Source: Tipula vernalis | Taxonomy: Eukaryota; Arthropoda; Insecta; Diptera; Tipulidae | NCBI GenBank assembly: GCA_958295665.1 | Contig: OY282558.1 | Coordinates: 184,614,015-184,678,014 of the forward strand | Reading direction: 5' to 3' | DNA: 64,000 bases | In this document: positions 1 to 11,094 of the stretch, in pieces | How positions within the stretch are numbered: position 1 is the stretch's first letter | Layout of the letters: every line of letters starts with the position of its first letter | Position numbers and translations under genes: made by a program | Notes under the pieces: generated by a model | The model's database searches: none | Told to the model about the DNA's origin: nothing | The model's input: only the letters and a program-made list of their open reading frames with translations

Positions 1-202
1 AATCACACGTCGAACCGTTGATAAGCCTGCTTTGACTCCGGTTTTTGCTTTAATTTTTTACGCAGATAACCATGAATTTGAATCTGATCAAATAACCGCC
101 CATTTATCCGCGGCCGTTGTAGCCTCCGCAATGCGTCCTTCTCTATTTTTATCATAATTTTTAGTATTATTGATAAAGGATCTTAAAACTGTTTTCCCTC
201 TC

Positions 203-535
203 TCAATTATTTCTGCGATTTGAGAATCCTCCTCCCTTCAAAACTCCGATCTTAGCTGCCGGATCTAATGAATATTTAAATGCATCGTCACCTAATAGAA
301 AAAAATCCATGAGATGGGAATGTTTGTTTGCGATATAATTAACTATTCCGTAGGACAGTTTACGATTTATATATTGACAGTGTAACGCAGTCGGTAAAAC
401 AATTTTTATGTGGCATCCATCGTAGCACCTAACGCTTTCGAATATGTGTGCCAATTTTATTAGCTTTGGCAATTTTATTACCTTTGGTGCAAGCTTCACA
501 AACATATCAAGAATTTTGTGAACAATTGTTCTCAC
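203..535 (-). pseudogene. PIF/Harbinger-like transposase remnant
   Basis: An open frame of about 110 codons on the minus strand. It contains YDGCHIKIVLP (about residues 38-48), then YINRKLSYGIV, then FFLLGDDAFKYS. This order and spacing resemble the DDE core of PIF/Harbinger (HARBI1-like) transposases: a DG-H-I motif, then P and Y/F-NRK, then the second acidic block near a GD-A segment. The family enzyme cuts and pastes DNA, usually at 3-bp targets. Only the central part of a roughly 350-residue protein is present, no start context is convincing, and no inverted repeats were found around it. I read it as a dead fragment; chance resemblance is not excluded. Confidence 0.42.
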
Positions 536-893
536 AGTATATCAATATATCAATTTAAACTTATATCAGTGACCCTATAGCTCTATATAGAACATTTGAA
601 ACATTTAAAAGTTTTATTTTGGGCGAATATACAGCATATTTTGTTAAGTGAATGAGCAGACAGTCTTAAGTGTTTGCGGATATAAGCATTATCATTAGCA
701 AATATATGCTTGTAAATTTCAGTTTTGTTATAGTTTCATGTTATGTACAATACAAATAACATAAAAATGTAACTGTAACTTAACCTCACAAATTATATAT
801 ATACAAGTATATATAAAGGGTTTTCAAATTGGAGGTCTCTTTTTAAATATTCCGCCATTTTATTTTTTGTACTAGACATTTACCACATGTTAT
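536..893. other. AT-rich spacer without recognisable gene
   Basis: AT-rich DNA with short tata/atat runs (for example near 796-818). I see no coding potential, no tRNA and no clear repeat pair. It may include the 5' flank of the mariner-related element that follows. Confidence 0.5.
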
Positions 894-1480
894 TTGGCAG
901 ATGACAAGTACAAACATTTCGGTTTGTTAAAATGGGTCGATACACGAGTGAACAACGTGTTTTCATTAATAAACCTTATTTTAAATATGATGAAAGTTAT
1001 TCAGAAGTTGGAAGGTAAAGAAAATGTTCCACAAACCGTGCTATTAAACTTATCATTGCTAATTTTGAAGAAAGTGATTCAGTTCAAGATCAGAGAAGCA
1101 GAATTTAATACCGTAGTGGTCATTCAACTAAAAATATGCCATCTGTTAGAGCAAGTATTGCTGAAGAGCCAAGGACATCAATTCGTCGTTGTTCACAGCA
1201 ATTAAGCCTCAAACCAACAACTTTTGTGTAGTTAATTGGAAGATATTAATGTGCAGAATATGTGGTTTCAACAGGATGGTGCAACATGCCACACACCAAT
1301 GCAATCAATCGATCTTTTGAAAAAGAAATTTAGTAATCTAATAATTTCTCGAAGAACAGACGTGAATTGGCCTCCAATTGAACTTCTTCTTATACGACTC
1401 GGTTTATTTTTTATTAGATGTCATTTAGTTAAACGAGACATTGAAAAAGTTTAGATGGCTTTAAGGCACAATTGAATACT
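894..1480 (+). pseudogene. Decayed mariner-related (Tc1/mariner superfamily) transposase
   Basis: A shifted set of frames reads as a mariner-related transposase. An ATG at 932 opens MGRYTSEQRVF, the helix-turn-helix start of this family. About 1140-1200 encodes PSVRASIAEEPRTSIRR, the linker typical of these proteins. About 1260-1400 encodes MWFQQDGATCHT, with the second catalytic Asp, followed by RTDVNWPP. The region that should carry the first catalytic Asp is deleted between about 1206 and 1236, and the DLTPLDYF-type block with the last acidic residue has mutated to hydrophobic residues. Several frameshifts are needed to read it, so it is non-functional. Terminal inverted repeats were not identified. 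Confidence 0.72.
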
Positions 1481-1859
1481 TTTAACCTAGTGACATCTAT
1501 TTAAATATTGCATGAATTACTGGGTCTTACAAAAGTTTAGTTTGAAAACTCTTCTGAGGCACACAGCATTAGATTAGAAATTGATTAGCACATTCTGCTT
1601 GGTTTTGAGCAAAAATTTGAGTGTAAATTGGTTATTCCAAACTAGATTTAAACATAATTTTAATTGCAATTAGGTAAGAATTGAGTTGCAATATGAGATT
1701 TGATCTCAAATAACCAATAAAATTTCTTTTGAAATAGATTACATACATACATTTCGTTAAATTTCTCGCATGTTGAACTTTGATCTGTATTTACTGAATT
1801 TTGGACAGGCCAAAATTCAGTCAATACAGATATTATAATTTACAATTTCCACAACCATT
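1481..1859. repeat. Spacer with a 20-bp hairpin
   Basis: No gene. Positions 1785-1804 (CTGTATTTACTGAATTTTGG) pair with 1810-1829 (CCAAAATTCAGTCAATACAG) with one mismatch around a 5-nt loop. The hairpin could be a relic of a miniature inverted-repeat element. The right part may be the 3' tail of the LINE fragment on the minus strand. Confidence 0.5.
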
Positions 1860-2609
1860 CTTTCCAATTACCAGGGTTTGAGCTCCTTATAGAAGGGATT
1901 TCTTAAAGGAGTACTACATAACTCTCTGTACTTCGTTCCTTTCGTTAAACTTTTTCAATATATTTGCTCTCCCATTTTCTCCACAGATTCATCTGAAACA
2001 TTCGAGGTACATGTCTTGCATCGTTGCTTTAATACTCCTGAAGCCTGTCATTCCATGTAGTATTTTTAGCTAATTTATCGGCTCTTTAATTCCCCTCACC
2101 CATTGTATGGTCACATCACGTTGACAGATATGAACACATTCAAAAATCAAACCAACATACACATTGCCTTGTCTTCCACCTCTACATTTTAACAAACACG
2201 AACCAATCTGGGAATCTGAATAAATTACTATCTTCCTATTATCCTCATTCACAGCCAGTTGGATACCTTCATATATTCCAATCACTTCGGCGTTCGTTAT
2301 ATAGATACTTTTATCCACTCTAAAACACCTTTCCACATTCGAACTGGGCATGAAAGTACCAACGCCTACATCATTATCAATCACACTAGCATCTGTATAA
2401 ACGATATCATGTCCCACATATTGCCGACTGATTTTCCCAAACATAATTTCCTCCGTATTCATGCATACAGTAAGACTATTAGGAGTGGGTTGCGGACCAG
2501 CATTGCCTATGCTTAAAAACAGATTCATATTTCCTAATACAATGCCAGCTCTAAAAGTAGGTTTATACACCGCCCTACTTTGAAGTCTCACTACCATTTC
2601 ATTACCCTA
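1860..2609 (-). pseudogene. LINE RNase H domain fragment (I-like)
   Basis: Minus-strand coding remnant of the C-terminal RNase H of a non-LTR retrotransposon. It shows IVYTDASVIDNDVGVGTF (first Asp of the active site), EVIGIYEGIQLA (Glu block) and IVIYSDSQIG (second Asp). A decayed NxRADKLAKNTTW block follows near 2050-2090 and is interrupted by a stop; this is where the last Asp of RNase H normally lies. Such domains remove the RNA template during target-primed reverse transcription in I, LOA, R1-related and similar clades. It appears to continue the thumb fragment at 3433-3785, from which it is separated by an inserted palindromic element. It is 5'-truncated and broken. Confidence 0.65.
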
Positions 2610-3366
2610 TTAAAGTTAGCCGAAAGTTTCCAGCCGAAAGTAAAAAGTCGATAATGCAGATTATGTTATTAACATTCCAGCCGAAAATAAACAATTTCAT
2701 GTTTGACAGCCAAAAGTAAATAGGATATATGGATTGTAAAAAAAACTTTTGTAAATAGTCTTACGTGGTAAACTTTTTTTAACCTAGTCGTGGAAAATAT
2801 CGGAAAATCAGAAGGATGCACAAAATTGAAATAAATTCAGCCTCTAGAGTGTATATCTGAAGTTGAATCGTTTTTATGTGATTTGTCAATAGCTATCGCA
2901 GGAAAAAAATTCAGTTCAAGCTTCCCGTGGGAAATCTCGGAAAATTCGATTTTCCAAAAAATCATTAGAAAATTTGTATAAAATTAGCCTCTACAGTGTT
3001 ATGTCTGGAGATGGATTACATTAATGTGACTTGTCAATAGCTATCGACTTCCCACGAGAAACTTGAACTGAATTCTATCCTGCGTTAGCTATTGACATGT
3101 TACATCAATGTAATCCATCTCTAAACATAACACTCTAGAGGCTGATTTTATACAAATTTTCTAATGATTTTTGAAAAATCAAATTTTCCTAGGTTTCGCA
3201 CGGAATTTTAATGTCATAATCTGCAGTATCGACTTTTTACTTTCGGCTGGAAACTTTCGGCTTAGATTACACACTCTGCATTACCATGTATTTACTTTAG
3301 GTTGGACTAACACAATCTGCATTATCGACTTTTCACTTTCGGTTGGCAACTTTCGGCTAACTTTAA
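2610..3366. mobile_element. Palindromic foldback/MITE-like element, TTAA-flanked
   Basis: A 757-bp element whose two halves are inverted copies. The outer arms read TTAAAGTTAGCCGAAAG at 2610 and its complement CTTTCGGCTAACTTTAA ending at 3366. Inner arms also pair: the stretch near 2935-3055 (AATCATTAGAAAATTTG, then TGTCAATAGCTATCG) is complementary to that near 3080-3185. The right outer arm is partly duplicated (about 3225-3265 and 3325-3360). Both ends carry TTAA, the target used by piggyBac-like elements. There is no transposase inside, so it would be non-autonomous. It sits between the thumb and RNase H parts of a minus-strand LINE, which suggests it inserted into that element. Confidence 0.72.
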
Positions 3367-3432
3367 CAGTATCATTTTATTCCAAAAATCATTTTTCTTC
3401 GTTATCATTCGCACTGTCTCTCTCACTGTGAT

Positions 3433-3785
3433 TCACTCTCTCTTGTAATTGAGAGGTGAATCACCCATTTGAGACCACAGAGTATGTATTGGAGTTGAAT
3501 TAATCGCTCCCAGTATCACTCTGGCATTCTCTACTTTCCTCAATTGACTAAAAGCTCCTTTCGAACCATTTCCATAAACACTAATAACATATCCAATTTT
3601 TGTGGATATAAGGGCCTTTCTTGGCATATCAGTCACACTGGGGTGAGCCCCCCATTTAGGTTTACTCACCCGTTTAATCACATTTATACGATCGTTGCAG
3701 TTATCTGCCAAAAATTTTCATGTGTTTCCCAAAATGCATACGCCGATCAATCCAAATACCCAAATACTGCCGTCCTAAAATCAAA
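3433..3785 (-). pseudogene. LINE RT thumb fragment (I-like)
   Basis: Minus-strand remnant of the post-catalytic thumb region of a non-LTR reverse transcriptase. Frame pieces give YLGIWIDRRMHFGKHM, then after a frameshift NDRINVIKRVSKPKWGAHPS, then ARVILGAINSTPIHTLW and GDSPLNYKRE. This order (F/YLG-x-D, N-R-WG, RxxxGA-xSTP, PPL-xRR) is the usual thumb signature of I/Jockey-superfamily elements. The reverse transcriptase core upstream is lost: at about 3785 it abuts a different LINE. Downstream it would lead into the RNase H fragment at 1860-2609. At least one frameshift is present. Confidence 0.65.
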
Positions 3786-5640
3786 AGCGGTATCTACATG
3801 TAGGACAAAATTGAGATATTATACATTGTAGTTTTTTTGATAGTTCCTCCACATAGATTACGATATCATCTGAGGGTACCATATTATGCTTCAACCACGT
3901 CATGACCTCCTCAATCGCTACGACTTCAGCTTGGTACACGCTGCAGTAATCAGGGAGACAAATAGAAATGTTTACATTTAATTTGTCACAGAATACTCCA
4001 GCTCCCACTTTGCCGTCTAGCTTGGAGCCATCTGTGAAATATTGTAACGCTTCGATTTCCAACGGTCTATCCCTCCAGGATTCCCTTGAAGGGAAGGAGG
4101 TCCGAAATCGCTTCTCGAACCGTAGAGTAGGTTTAATGTAGTCAAGATCCGCCAGCTCATCCTTCAACGATCTAATGATAGTAGAGTGTCCTGTACTAAG
4201 ACACATCCACTGAGAGACGGCTGCAAGTCGTACAGCCGTATTTGCCGCCATCTGTTTACCAAAAACGTCGACCGGAAGAAGGTGCAACATAACCTCTAAG
4301 GCACTTGTCGGTGTCGACCTCAAGGCCCCGCTAACCAGCATACAGGCCGTTCTTTGCACCCTCTCAATCCTACTTTTATAAGTTACCTGGTCCAGAGCTG
4401 GCCACCAAACACCCACCCCGTATATGAGTACAGATCTCACTACAGCGGTGTAGAGCCAGTGTACCAGCTCCGGCTTCAGACCCCATCTATGACCAATGGC
4501 GTTCCTACAGGAGTACAAAGCAATAGAAGCTTTGTTTATTCTCTCCAACATGTTGGGCCTCTAACTAAGCTTACTGTCCAAGATAATGCCCAGATATCAA
4601 GCAGTATCTGTAAAAGCAAGTCTCATGCCATTTAAGGTAGGAGGGACAACTACCGAGATTTTGTATTTCTTATTGAAGAGTACCAGCTCTGTCTTGGACG
4701 GGTTAATACCAAGTCCACATTTGCCAGCCCCAGCCCATTTCGTAACGATTGTAAGCGCATTATGCATTACGTCTACAATCGTGCCCAGGAATTTCCCGGT
4801 AACAGCTAAAGCTACGTCATCTGCGTAAGCGATAACTTCAATACTCTCTCTCTCCAATTTTAGTAGTAACCCGTTTACCACTATGTTCCAGAGAAGAGAG
4901 GACAGACCCCCCCCCCCCCCCTGCGGGGTTCCCCTAGTTACTCGCCTCTTGATGGTGGAGTCCCCAACTTCGAGATAATAATCCTGCTTCCCAGCATATA
5001 ATTAATTAACCTTCTCAGAGGAACGTCCTCCTCCAAAAATGACAATCGCTCCTTGATTGCCTCCGCTTTCACATTATTAAAGGCGCCCTCTATATCCAGG
5101 AAGGCCACCAAACAGAATTCCTTCGAATTAATCGATTTCTCAATCGTATACACCATGGCGTGCAGAGCAGTGTTCACAGATCTACCCTTTGTGTACGCAT
5201 GCTGAGACGGCGCCCACTTCCTGGCACCTATTTTATCTCTAATGTATGCATCCAGCAGTTTTTCCAAGGTTTTCAAAAGAAAGGATGATAGAGTTATAGA
5301 TATGTGAGCTTTCCCCGCTTTCGGTATAAACACCACATTGACCTCCGTCCAGTACCTAGGAATATAGCCCAGCTTCAAACACTCTTTGAATATAGCTTCC
5401 AAGTACGGAAGAATAGTTACTGAGTTGTTTTGAAGTTCCGCTGGTATAATTTAATCCGGACCCGCCGATTTAAATAGTTTAAAACCCCTCAGTGCCCATA
5501 GGATCCGTTTCCTGGTTACGATATCCTCTGTGAACACTGACAGTGCTTCCTGATGATTGCTATGCACCAACAGGTCTACAAAGCTCCCTGGGAAGTGTGT
5601 CTCGAAGAGAAGCTCCCGAGATTATCCAGCCACCTTTGCA
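3786..5640 (-). pseudogene. LINE reverse transcriptase with C-terminal RNase H (LOA/R1-like)
   Basis: A second minus-strand non-LTR element, different in sequence from the one it abuts. About 5402-4938 encodes RT fingers and palm: IPRYWTEVNVVFIPKAGK, then FCLVAFLDIEGAFNNV with the first catalytic Asp. About 4881-4597 encodes VIAYADDVALAVTG, the YADD catalytic box. About 4551-3786 encodes the thumb (RVQRTACMLVSGALRSTPT) and an RNase H start, LQYFTDGSKLDGKVGAGVF, with YQAEVVAIEEV. At least three frames are needed; one break coincides with a poly-C tract at about 4908-4921. The endonuclease and the first ORF are missing. Upstream (5403-5640) only degraded RT N-terminus is visible. It is a 5'-truncated dead copy. 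Confidence 0.82.
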
Positions 5641-5767
5641 ACCTTAGAGGCCCCACCCGTCTGGTTCGAGGTACCTCCCTTTGTTGATTCCGGCTTTTGA
5701 GGAGAGCCGATGCCCTTGGTTTTTTGTGTTTAAAAACGAGTATCGGAGAAATAAAGGTTAGCCTGCG

Positions 5768-5910
5768 CAGAGATCCGTATACGCAGGTAAGGCTAATTAC
5801 AACTGGAGGTCGCCAGGTATCCAGAGGGCTCCGTTAGCGACTGGGCTTTGTTAAATGGTCCCCAGCCTAGTTGATCCTCAGCACGGGTCGCTTAACACCT
5901 TAATCCAGCC
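5768..5910. repeat. Diverged direct repeat, copy 1 (GC-rich patch)
   Basis: About 143 bp beginning CAGAGATCC and ending TAATCCAGCC. Copy 2 lies about 350 bp downstream. Shared blocks include CAGAGATCCG, AAGTATCC/AGGTATCC, AGCGACTG and TTAA-rich CTTAACACCTTAATCCAGCC. The patch is clearly richer in G+C than its surroundings. On the minus strand it lies upstream of a LINE RT, so it could be 5'-UTR-type monomers of that element. This is inference. Confidence 0.6.
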
Positions 5911-6117
5911 CCCTCGGCTCGCTAGCACCCCGGCCTCCCAGCACCCCCTTCCTTCCGCTCCACATTCTCTCTCTCATTCACCTATTCACATGGAGAGCCC
6001 AATCCAATGGGATCCATTCCATTCCCAGGGTCACCCGTTTATAGGGTACCCACTCATCACCCGCGGAGACTCCGGAGGTGCAAAGAGGACGTGACGCACA
6101 GTCCACCGTGTCATGTG

Positions 6118-6262
6118 CAGAGATCCGCAGTACACAGATTAGGCTATTTAGTCCGAAGGGCGTCAAGTATCCGGATCCACCCTAGCGACTGAGCTAGTTT
6201 TAAAGCTGGGCCCCCAGTCTGGTCGATTATCGGCACGGTACGATTAACACATTAATCCAGCC
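6118..6262. repeat. Diverged direct repeat, copy 2
   Basis: About 145 bp, the second copy of the unit at 5768-5910, with many substitutions but the same order of blocks. The DNA between the copies (5911-6117) is GC-rich and pyrimidine-rich, with no convincing gene; the open frames through it in both directions have no recognisable domain. Confidence 0.6.
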
Positions 6263-7061
6263 CAGCGATTTGTTTAAGGTTGACTTCTTTAGCGCCGTGT
6301 TTTAGCCTAGAAGTTACTTTTAATTAATGCGAGACTAGGCGATAGGAAGGAATAAGTTTTTTAGGGGCTCTATTCTAGTTTCTCGCCTATACTCGGTATT
6401 TAAAATGCGTTATGGAGTTGTGTGATGTTCCAGAATTAGTGATGTGTCCAGATTTTCGATATTTTCTGGATTTAGTTTATTATTCGAAATTTTATAGACT
6501 TCGTTGTCAATCAAGATTTTCAATATTATTCGAATTTAGCTTGGAGTTGAATTTCGAGTAGGCATAGCACTCAAGTGAATTTACTTACAGAGAAGAGATT
6601 CCCGAAATTCAAGATTTTGGAATTTATGTAAATTTCCAGATTTAAAGCGATTTCACCAGGTAATGAAACTAAAACTTGACCCACTTTATACCTCAGCTTT
6701 CGTTCGATTTTATTGGTTGCGTTTTCTCAGTGTTTTCAAACCTAAAATTAGACTAAAGATGAGGGGTGGTGTTTCCAAAGGTGGCAAAATGGTAATATTT
6801 TTCCGCCAAATAATAATACTTAAATAAGTATGCACTAGCGGTAAGCTAACATATCTAAAAACCCTTCATTCTTCCATACATATTTTCATTTTCACACACT
6901 TCACATTAACATTTTGCTATCATTTGATTTCAAACTAATTTATTAATCCCGCTATTTAACAAAATTTAATATTCGTAAAATAATATTTTTTCTATCCGCC
7001 CCCCTCCCCCTCCTTCATTCCCCGTTCGCAAAACAATTAATTTTTTTTTTTAATTTTGCAG
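6263..7061 (+). other. Probable intron sequence ending in a strong 3' splice site
   Basis: No coding potential. Repeated weak motifs such as TTCGATATT and CAGATTTTC occur. The right edge is a pyrimidine-rich stretch (about 6988-7020) followed by a T-run and TAATTTTGCAG, a good acceptor with AG at 7060-7061. I therefore read this as intron of the gene whose last coding exon follows. Confidence 0.55.
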
Positions 7062-7448
7062 GTACTTAAACGTGCATCAAGTGTACCGACACGTTGTCAA
7101 ACAATCGAAAGTACTGATTTGTCAAGGCATCATGAACAAACACAAAGTCAACAGGATTCAGTCGATACAACGGTAGATAATCAAATGACACCATCAACAA
7201 CCGAAGAAAGTGTAACTGGAAACGGGGGTGGTGGCGGTGGTAGTGGTGGTGGTGGTGGAAGTGATGGCAGCAGGCTTCACAGTGGTGGAGTTACATTAAG
7301 CTCTATGGAACCGCTACTTAGTTATCCAACTACAAATATCAACGTACTTCGTAAAAATTCCGATGTAAATGGTGATACACGTCCATTACCAAACTTACCA
7401 AATATTATTCCTATTCGTGGTCATTTACAACAACAGGGATGGTTATAG
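7062..7448 (+). CDS. Terminal coding exon of an unidentified host gene
   Basis: A 387-nt exon of 128 codons plus TAG, open in phase 0 from the acceptor at 7060-7061. The encoded tail starts VLKRASSVPTRC, continues with a Gln/Thr/Ser-rich low-complexity part, a glycine run (GGGGGGSGGGGGSDG, about residues 50-64), and ends RPLPNLPNIIPIRGHLQQQ-GWL. The sequence looks like a disordered cytoplasmic C-terminus. Codon use is typical of a host gene and the frame has no stop, unlike the transposon debris around it. I do not recognise the protein. The upstream exons must lie left of the window or in unrecognised small exons. AATAAA signals follow in the 3' flank, for example at about 7732. Confidence 0.62.
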   Translation, partial: VLKRASSVPTRCQTIESTDLSRHHEQTQSQQDSVDTTVDNQMTPSTTEESVTGNGGGGGGSGGGGGSDGSRLHSGGVTLSSMEPLLSYPTTNINVLRKNSDVNGDTRPLPNLPNIIPIRGHLQQQGWL

Positions 7449-8336
7449 AGATAATGATAATTGACCTAGAATGTGGAAAGATATTTTGTGTTTAATTATA
7501 TTTTGTATTATTATTTTATATAATTTTATTTTATGTATGTACATTTTTATTTTTTATTTTTATGTATACATATTTTGTTCGTTATATTTTATTATATTTA
7601 ATGTTACAAAATGGGAATGCAAATTCTAAAATCTGGTTTACATCACCATTTTGTTTTTTAAAATGAACACCAAATTTAGCACAAATTTAAATAGTTAAAT
7701 CAACAAAATCAAAAAATTTAAGTTCAAAACAAAATAAAATAAAATCAAAATATATCGTCTATTTATATAATGTTTAATTTTATATATTTAAATGTAGAAT
7801 GTAATTTTTATGTAAAACACAAAAACACCATTTTCGATAAAAAAAAAAAACCAAAAAAAAAAAATTAAGACACCACTTTTTTTGATAAATTACACAAACG
7901 CTAACATTCATTCACACACAAATTTTATACCACTTGAAATCACACATACGGAATAATTATGCTGTTGGGTGTTGCTGTGGATTCGTTTTTTTTTTTTTTG
8001 TTTTCTAATTTTATAATTTTGCGAATTTTTTATTAAATGGTTTATTATAAAAATTAATTGGTTTGGTTGGTTTGTATGTTTTTTTTATCCGTTTGTTGTA
8101 ATTGTAGTGACACACGAAACTTTTACACTTCTTTTGTATTTTAAACATACATAAAGTTTAACATTTTTTTTTTTTTTTGTTTTTTTCGAACACAATGCTG
8201 AAACACGAAGAAATTTTTATGTATCTGTGTTGAATTTTTATGTATTTATTTTATTTTTATAGATTTATTTGGTAAATTTTGTGTTTTTGAATGGTTTCGG
8301 TGGTAAAAGGTTAATGAATATGTATCCCCTTGTACA
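7449..8336 (+). other. 3' UTR and AT-rich downstream flank
   Basis: Follows the stop at 7446-7448. It is extremely AT-rich with several A- and T-runs (for example 7838-7864, 7988-8000 and 8166-8180). Candidate poly(A) signals AATAAA/ATAAAA occur near 7732-7742. No other gene is visible. Confidence 0.5.
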
Positions 8337-8720
8337 CGGTAAATAAAAATTCACTAGATGTGAGCATACTAGACGATCTAGTTGAATCAAGTAAAATTAA
8401 AAATAATAGATTTCTGGTTGTAATAAAATCTGGTAATTTTACTTGAAATACAAATATTTAGTACTAGAAATCAAGTAAACAATACTACTTGATTTTGCGA
8501 CTGGACTTCTGGTAAAATTATGAGAAATACAATTTTTTAATTAGATTTCAAGTAAAATCGAATACTACATTTTCGTGCAAAACTATTAGATTTCTTGTAT
8601 TTATTCTACTAAAGCTCTAGTAAAATAACCGGAAAAAACTATATTCTTTAGCAGAATTCCAGTTAATTCTACGTCATCATTTTTTACTAGATAATCCCTT
8701 CGTTATACTAGATTGCCGTC
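8337..8720. repeat. ACTAG-rich arm, left
   Basis: A stretch dominated by irregular, short repeated words built around CTAGTAAAAT, TACTTGAAAT, ATTTCTGGT and their complements. It begins with TACACGGTAAATAAAAATTC. The same word set fills 12610-13190, about 4 kb away and mostly in the complementary sense. The two could be arms of a foldback-type element, but I could not align them end to end by eye. Confidence 0.45.
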
Positions 8721-8766
8721 TAAATAAATTTCAAATAATAAAAAAAACCTTTTTGAATTTTGTTTT

Positions 8767-10975
8767 CGTATGGATTAGGGTTTTTTAACTAAGTATTTGA
8801 GGGACCTATTCTATGTGCTAGCTAAACCTTTGTCATCATTGTTGGCAATGGCCGATATTGGCCCTTGGGAGTTGAGTGCTATTTCCAAAAAATTATTTTG
8901 TAGAACTTTTACTAAACGAACGATCCGTATGGATTAGGGTTTTCTAACTAGATAATTAAGGGACCTATTCCATGTGCTAGCGAAACCTTAGTCATCATTG
9001 TTGGCAATAGCCGATATTGGCCCTTAGGGGTTGAGTGCGATTTCCAAAATATAATTTTGCAGAACTTTTACTAAACGAACGATTCGTATGGATTAGGGTT
9101 TTCTAACTAGGTAATTAAGGGACCTATTCCATGTGCTAGCGAAACCTTTGTCATCATTGTTGGCAATGGCCGATTGTGGCCCTTGGGGGTTGAGTGCGAT
9201 TTCCAAAAAATAATTTTGCAGAACTTTTACTAAACGAACGATTTGTATGGATTAGGGTTTGTTATCTAGGTATTTGAGGGACCTATTCTATGTGCTAGCG
9301 AAACCTTTGTCATCATTTTTGGCAATGGCCGATATTGGCCCTTGAAAGTTGAGTGCGATTTCCAAAAAATAATTTCGTATAACTTTTATTAAACGAACGA
9401 TTCGTAAGGAATAGGGTTTTCTAACTAGGTAATTAAGGGACCTATTCCATGTGCTAGCGAAACCTTTGTCATCATTGTTGAGTGCGATTTCTAAAAAATT
9501 ATTTCGTGGAACTTTTACTAAACGAACGATCCGTATGGATTAGGGTTTTCTAACTAGGAAATTTAGGGACCAATTTCATGTGCTAGCGAAACCTTTGTCA
9601 TCATTGTTGGCAATGGTCGATATTGGCCCTTGGGAGTTGAGTGCGATTTCCAAAAAATAATTTTACAGAACTTTTACTAAACGAACGATTCGTATGGATT
9701 AGGGTTTTCTAACTAGGTAATTAAGGGACCTATTCCATGTGCTAGCGAAACCTTAGCCATCATTGTTGGCAATGGCCGATATTAGCCCTTGAGGGTTGAG
9801 TGCGATTTCCAAAAAATAATTTTGCAGAACTTTTATTAAACGAACGATCCGTATGGATTAGGGTTTTTTAACTAGGTAATTAAGGGACCTACTCGTATTC
9901 CATGTGCTAGCGAAACCTTTGTCATCATTGTTGAGTGCGATTTCCAAAAAATAATTTCGTAGAACTTTTACTAAACGAACGATCCGTATGCGTTAGGGTT
10001 TTCTAACTAGGTATTGAAGGGACCAATTCCATGTTCTAGCGAAACCTTTGTCATCATTGTTGGCAATGGCCGATATTGGCCCTTGGGAGTTGAGTGCGAT
10101 TTCCAAAAAATAATTTTGCAGAACTTTTATTAAACGAACGATTCGTATGGATTAGGGTTTGTTAACTAGGTATTTGAGGGACCTATTCCATGTGCTAGCC
10201 AAACCCTTGTCATCATTGTTGAGTGCGATTTCCAAAATATAATTTCGTAGAACTTTTACTAAACGAACGATCCGTATGGATTAGGGTTTTCTAACTAGGT
10301 AATTAAGGGACCAATTCCATGTGCTAGCGAAACTTTTGTCATCAATGTTGGCAATGGCCGATATTGGCCCTCGGGAGTTGAGTGCGATTTCCAAAAAATA
10401 ATTTTGCAGAACTTTTATTTTACGAACCATTCGTATGGATTAGGGTTTCTTAACTAGGTATTTGAGGGACCTATTCTATGTGCTAGCAAAATCTTTGTCA
10501 TCATGGTTGGCAATGGCCGATATTGACCCTTGGGTGTTGAGTGCGATTTCCAAAAAGTAATTTTGCAGAACTTTTACTAAACGAACGATTCGTATGGATT
10601 AGGGTTTTCTAACTAGGTAATTAAGGGACCTATTCCATGTGCTAGCCAAACCCTTGTCATAAGGTAATGAAGGGACCAATTCCATGTGCTAGCGAAACCT
10701 TTGTCATCAATGTTGGCAATGGCCGATATTGGCCCTTGGGAGTTGAGTGCGATTTCCAAAAAATAATTTTGCAGAACTTTTATTTTACGAAACATTCGTA
10801 TGGATTAGGGTTTCTTAACTAGGTATTTGAGGGACCTATTCTATGTGCTAGCAAAATCTTTGTCATCATGGTTGGCAATGGCCGATATTGACCCTTGGGT
10901 GTTGAGTGCGATTTCCAAAAAGTAATTTTGCAGAACTTTTACTAAACGAACGATTCGTATGGATTAGGGGCTTTT
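8767..10975. repeat. 159-bp tandem satellite, about 14-15 units
   Basis: Counting from each CGTATGGATTAGGG start gives unit starts at 8767, 8926, 9085, 9244, 9403, 9532, 9691, 9850, 9985, 10144, 10273, 10432, 10591, 10797 and 10956. Most spacings are exactly 159 bp. Shorter 129- and 135-bp units lack the segment with GGCAATGGCCGATATTGGCC, and one 206-bp unit holds an extra partial copy. The two pairs ending the array (about 10384-10640 and 10700-10970) are almost identical, so a segment of more than one unit was duplicated recently. No coding capacity. Confidence 0.93.
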
Positions 10976-11094
10976 ACTTTCTTTTACTGTAGCAAAATAA
11001 AGTATAGTAATCATGAAAATTTTGGACCTTGGGATTTTTAGAGATTTATTTGTTTTGAGGTTCCCTTAGTCCGAAAAAGTGGGTTTCTAAATGG

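Noticed and set aside
2259..2516. Plus-strand frame opposite the RNase H fragment
   Set aside because: No domain; the minus strand holds the active-site motifs.
5855..6192. Overlapping open frames on both strands in the GC-rich patch
   Set aside because: Pro/Ser/His-rich translations without domain. Stops are rare here because of base composition, and the DNA is a diverged direct repeat.
8767..10975. CRISPR-like regular spacing
   Set aside because: Units are continuous 159-bp tandem repeats without unique spacers, in a eukaryotic genome.
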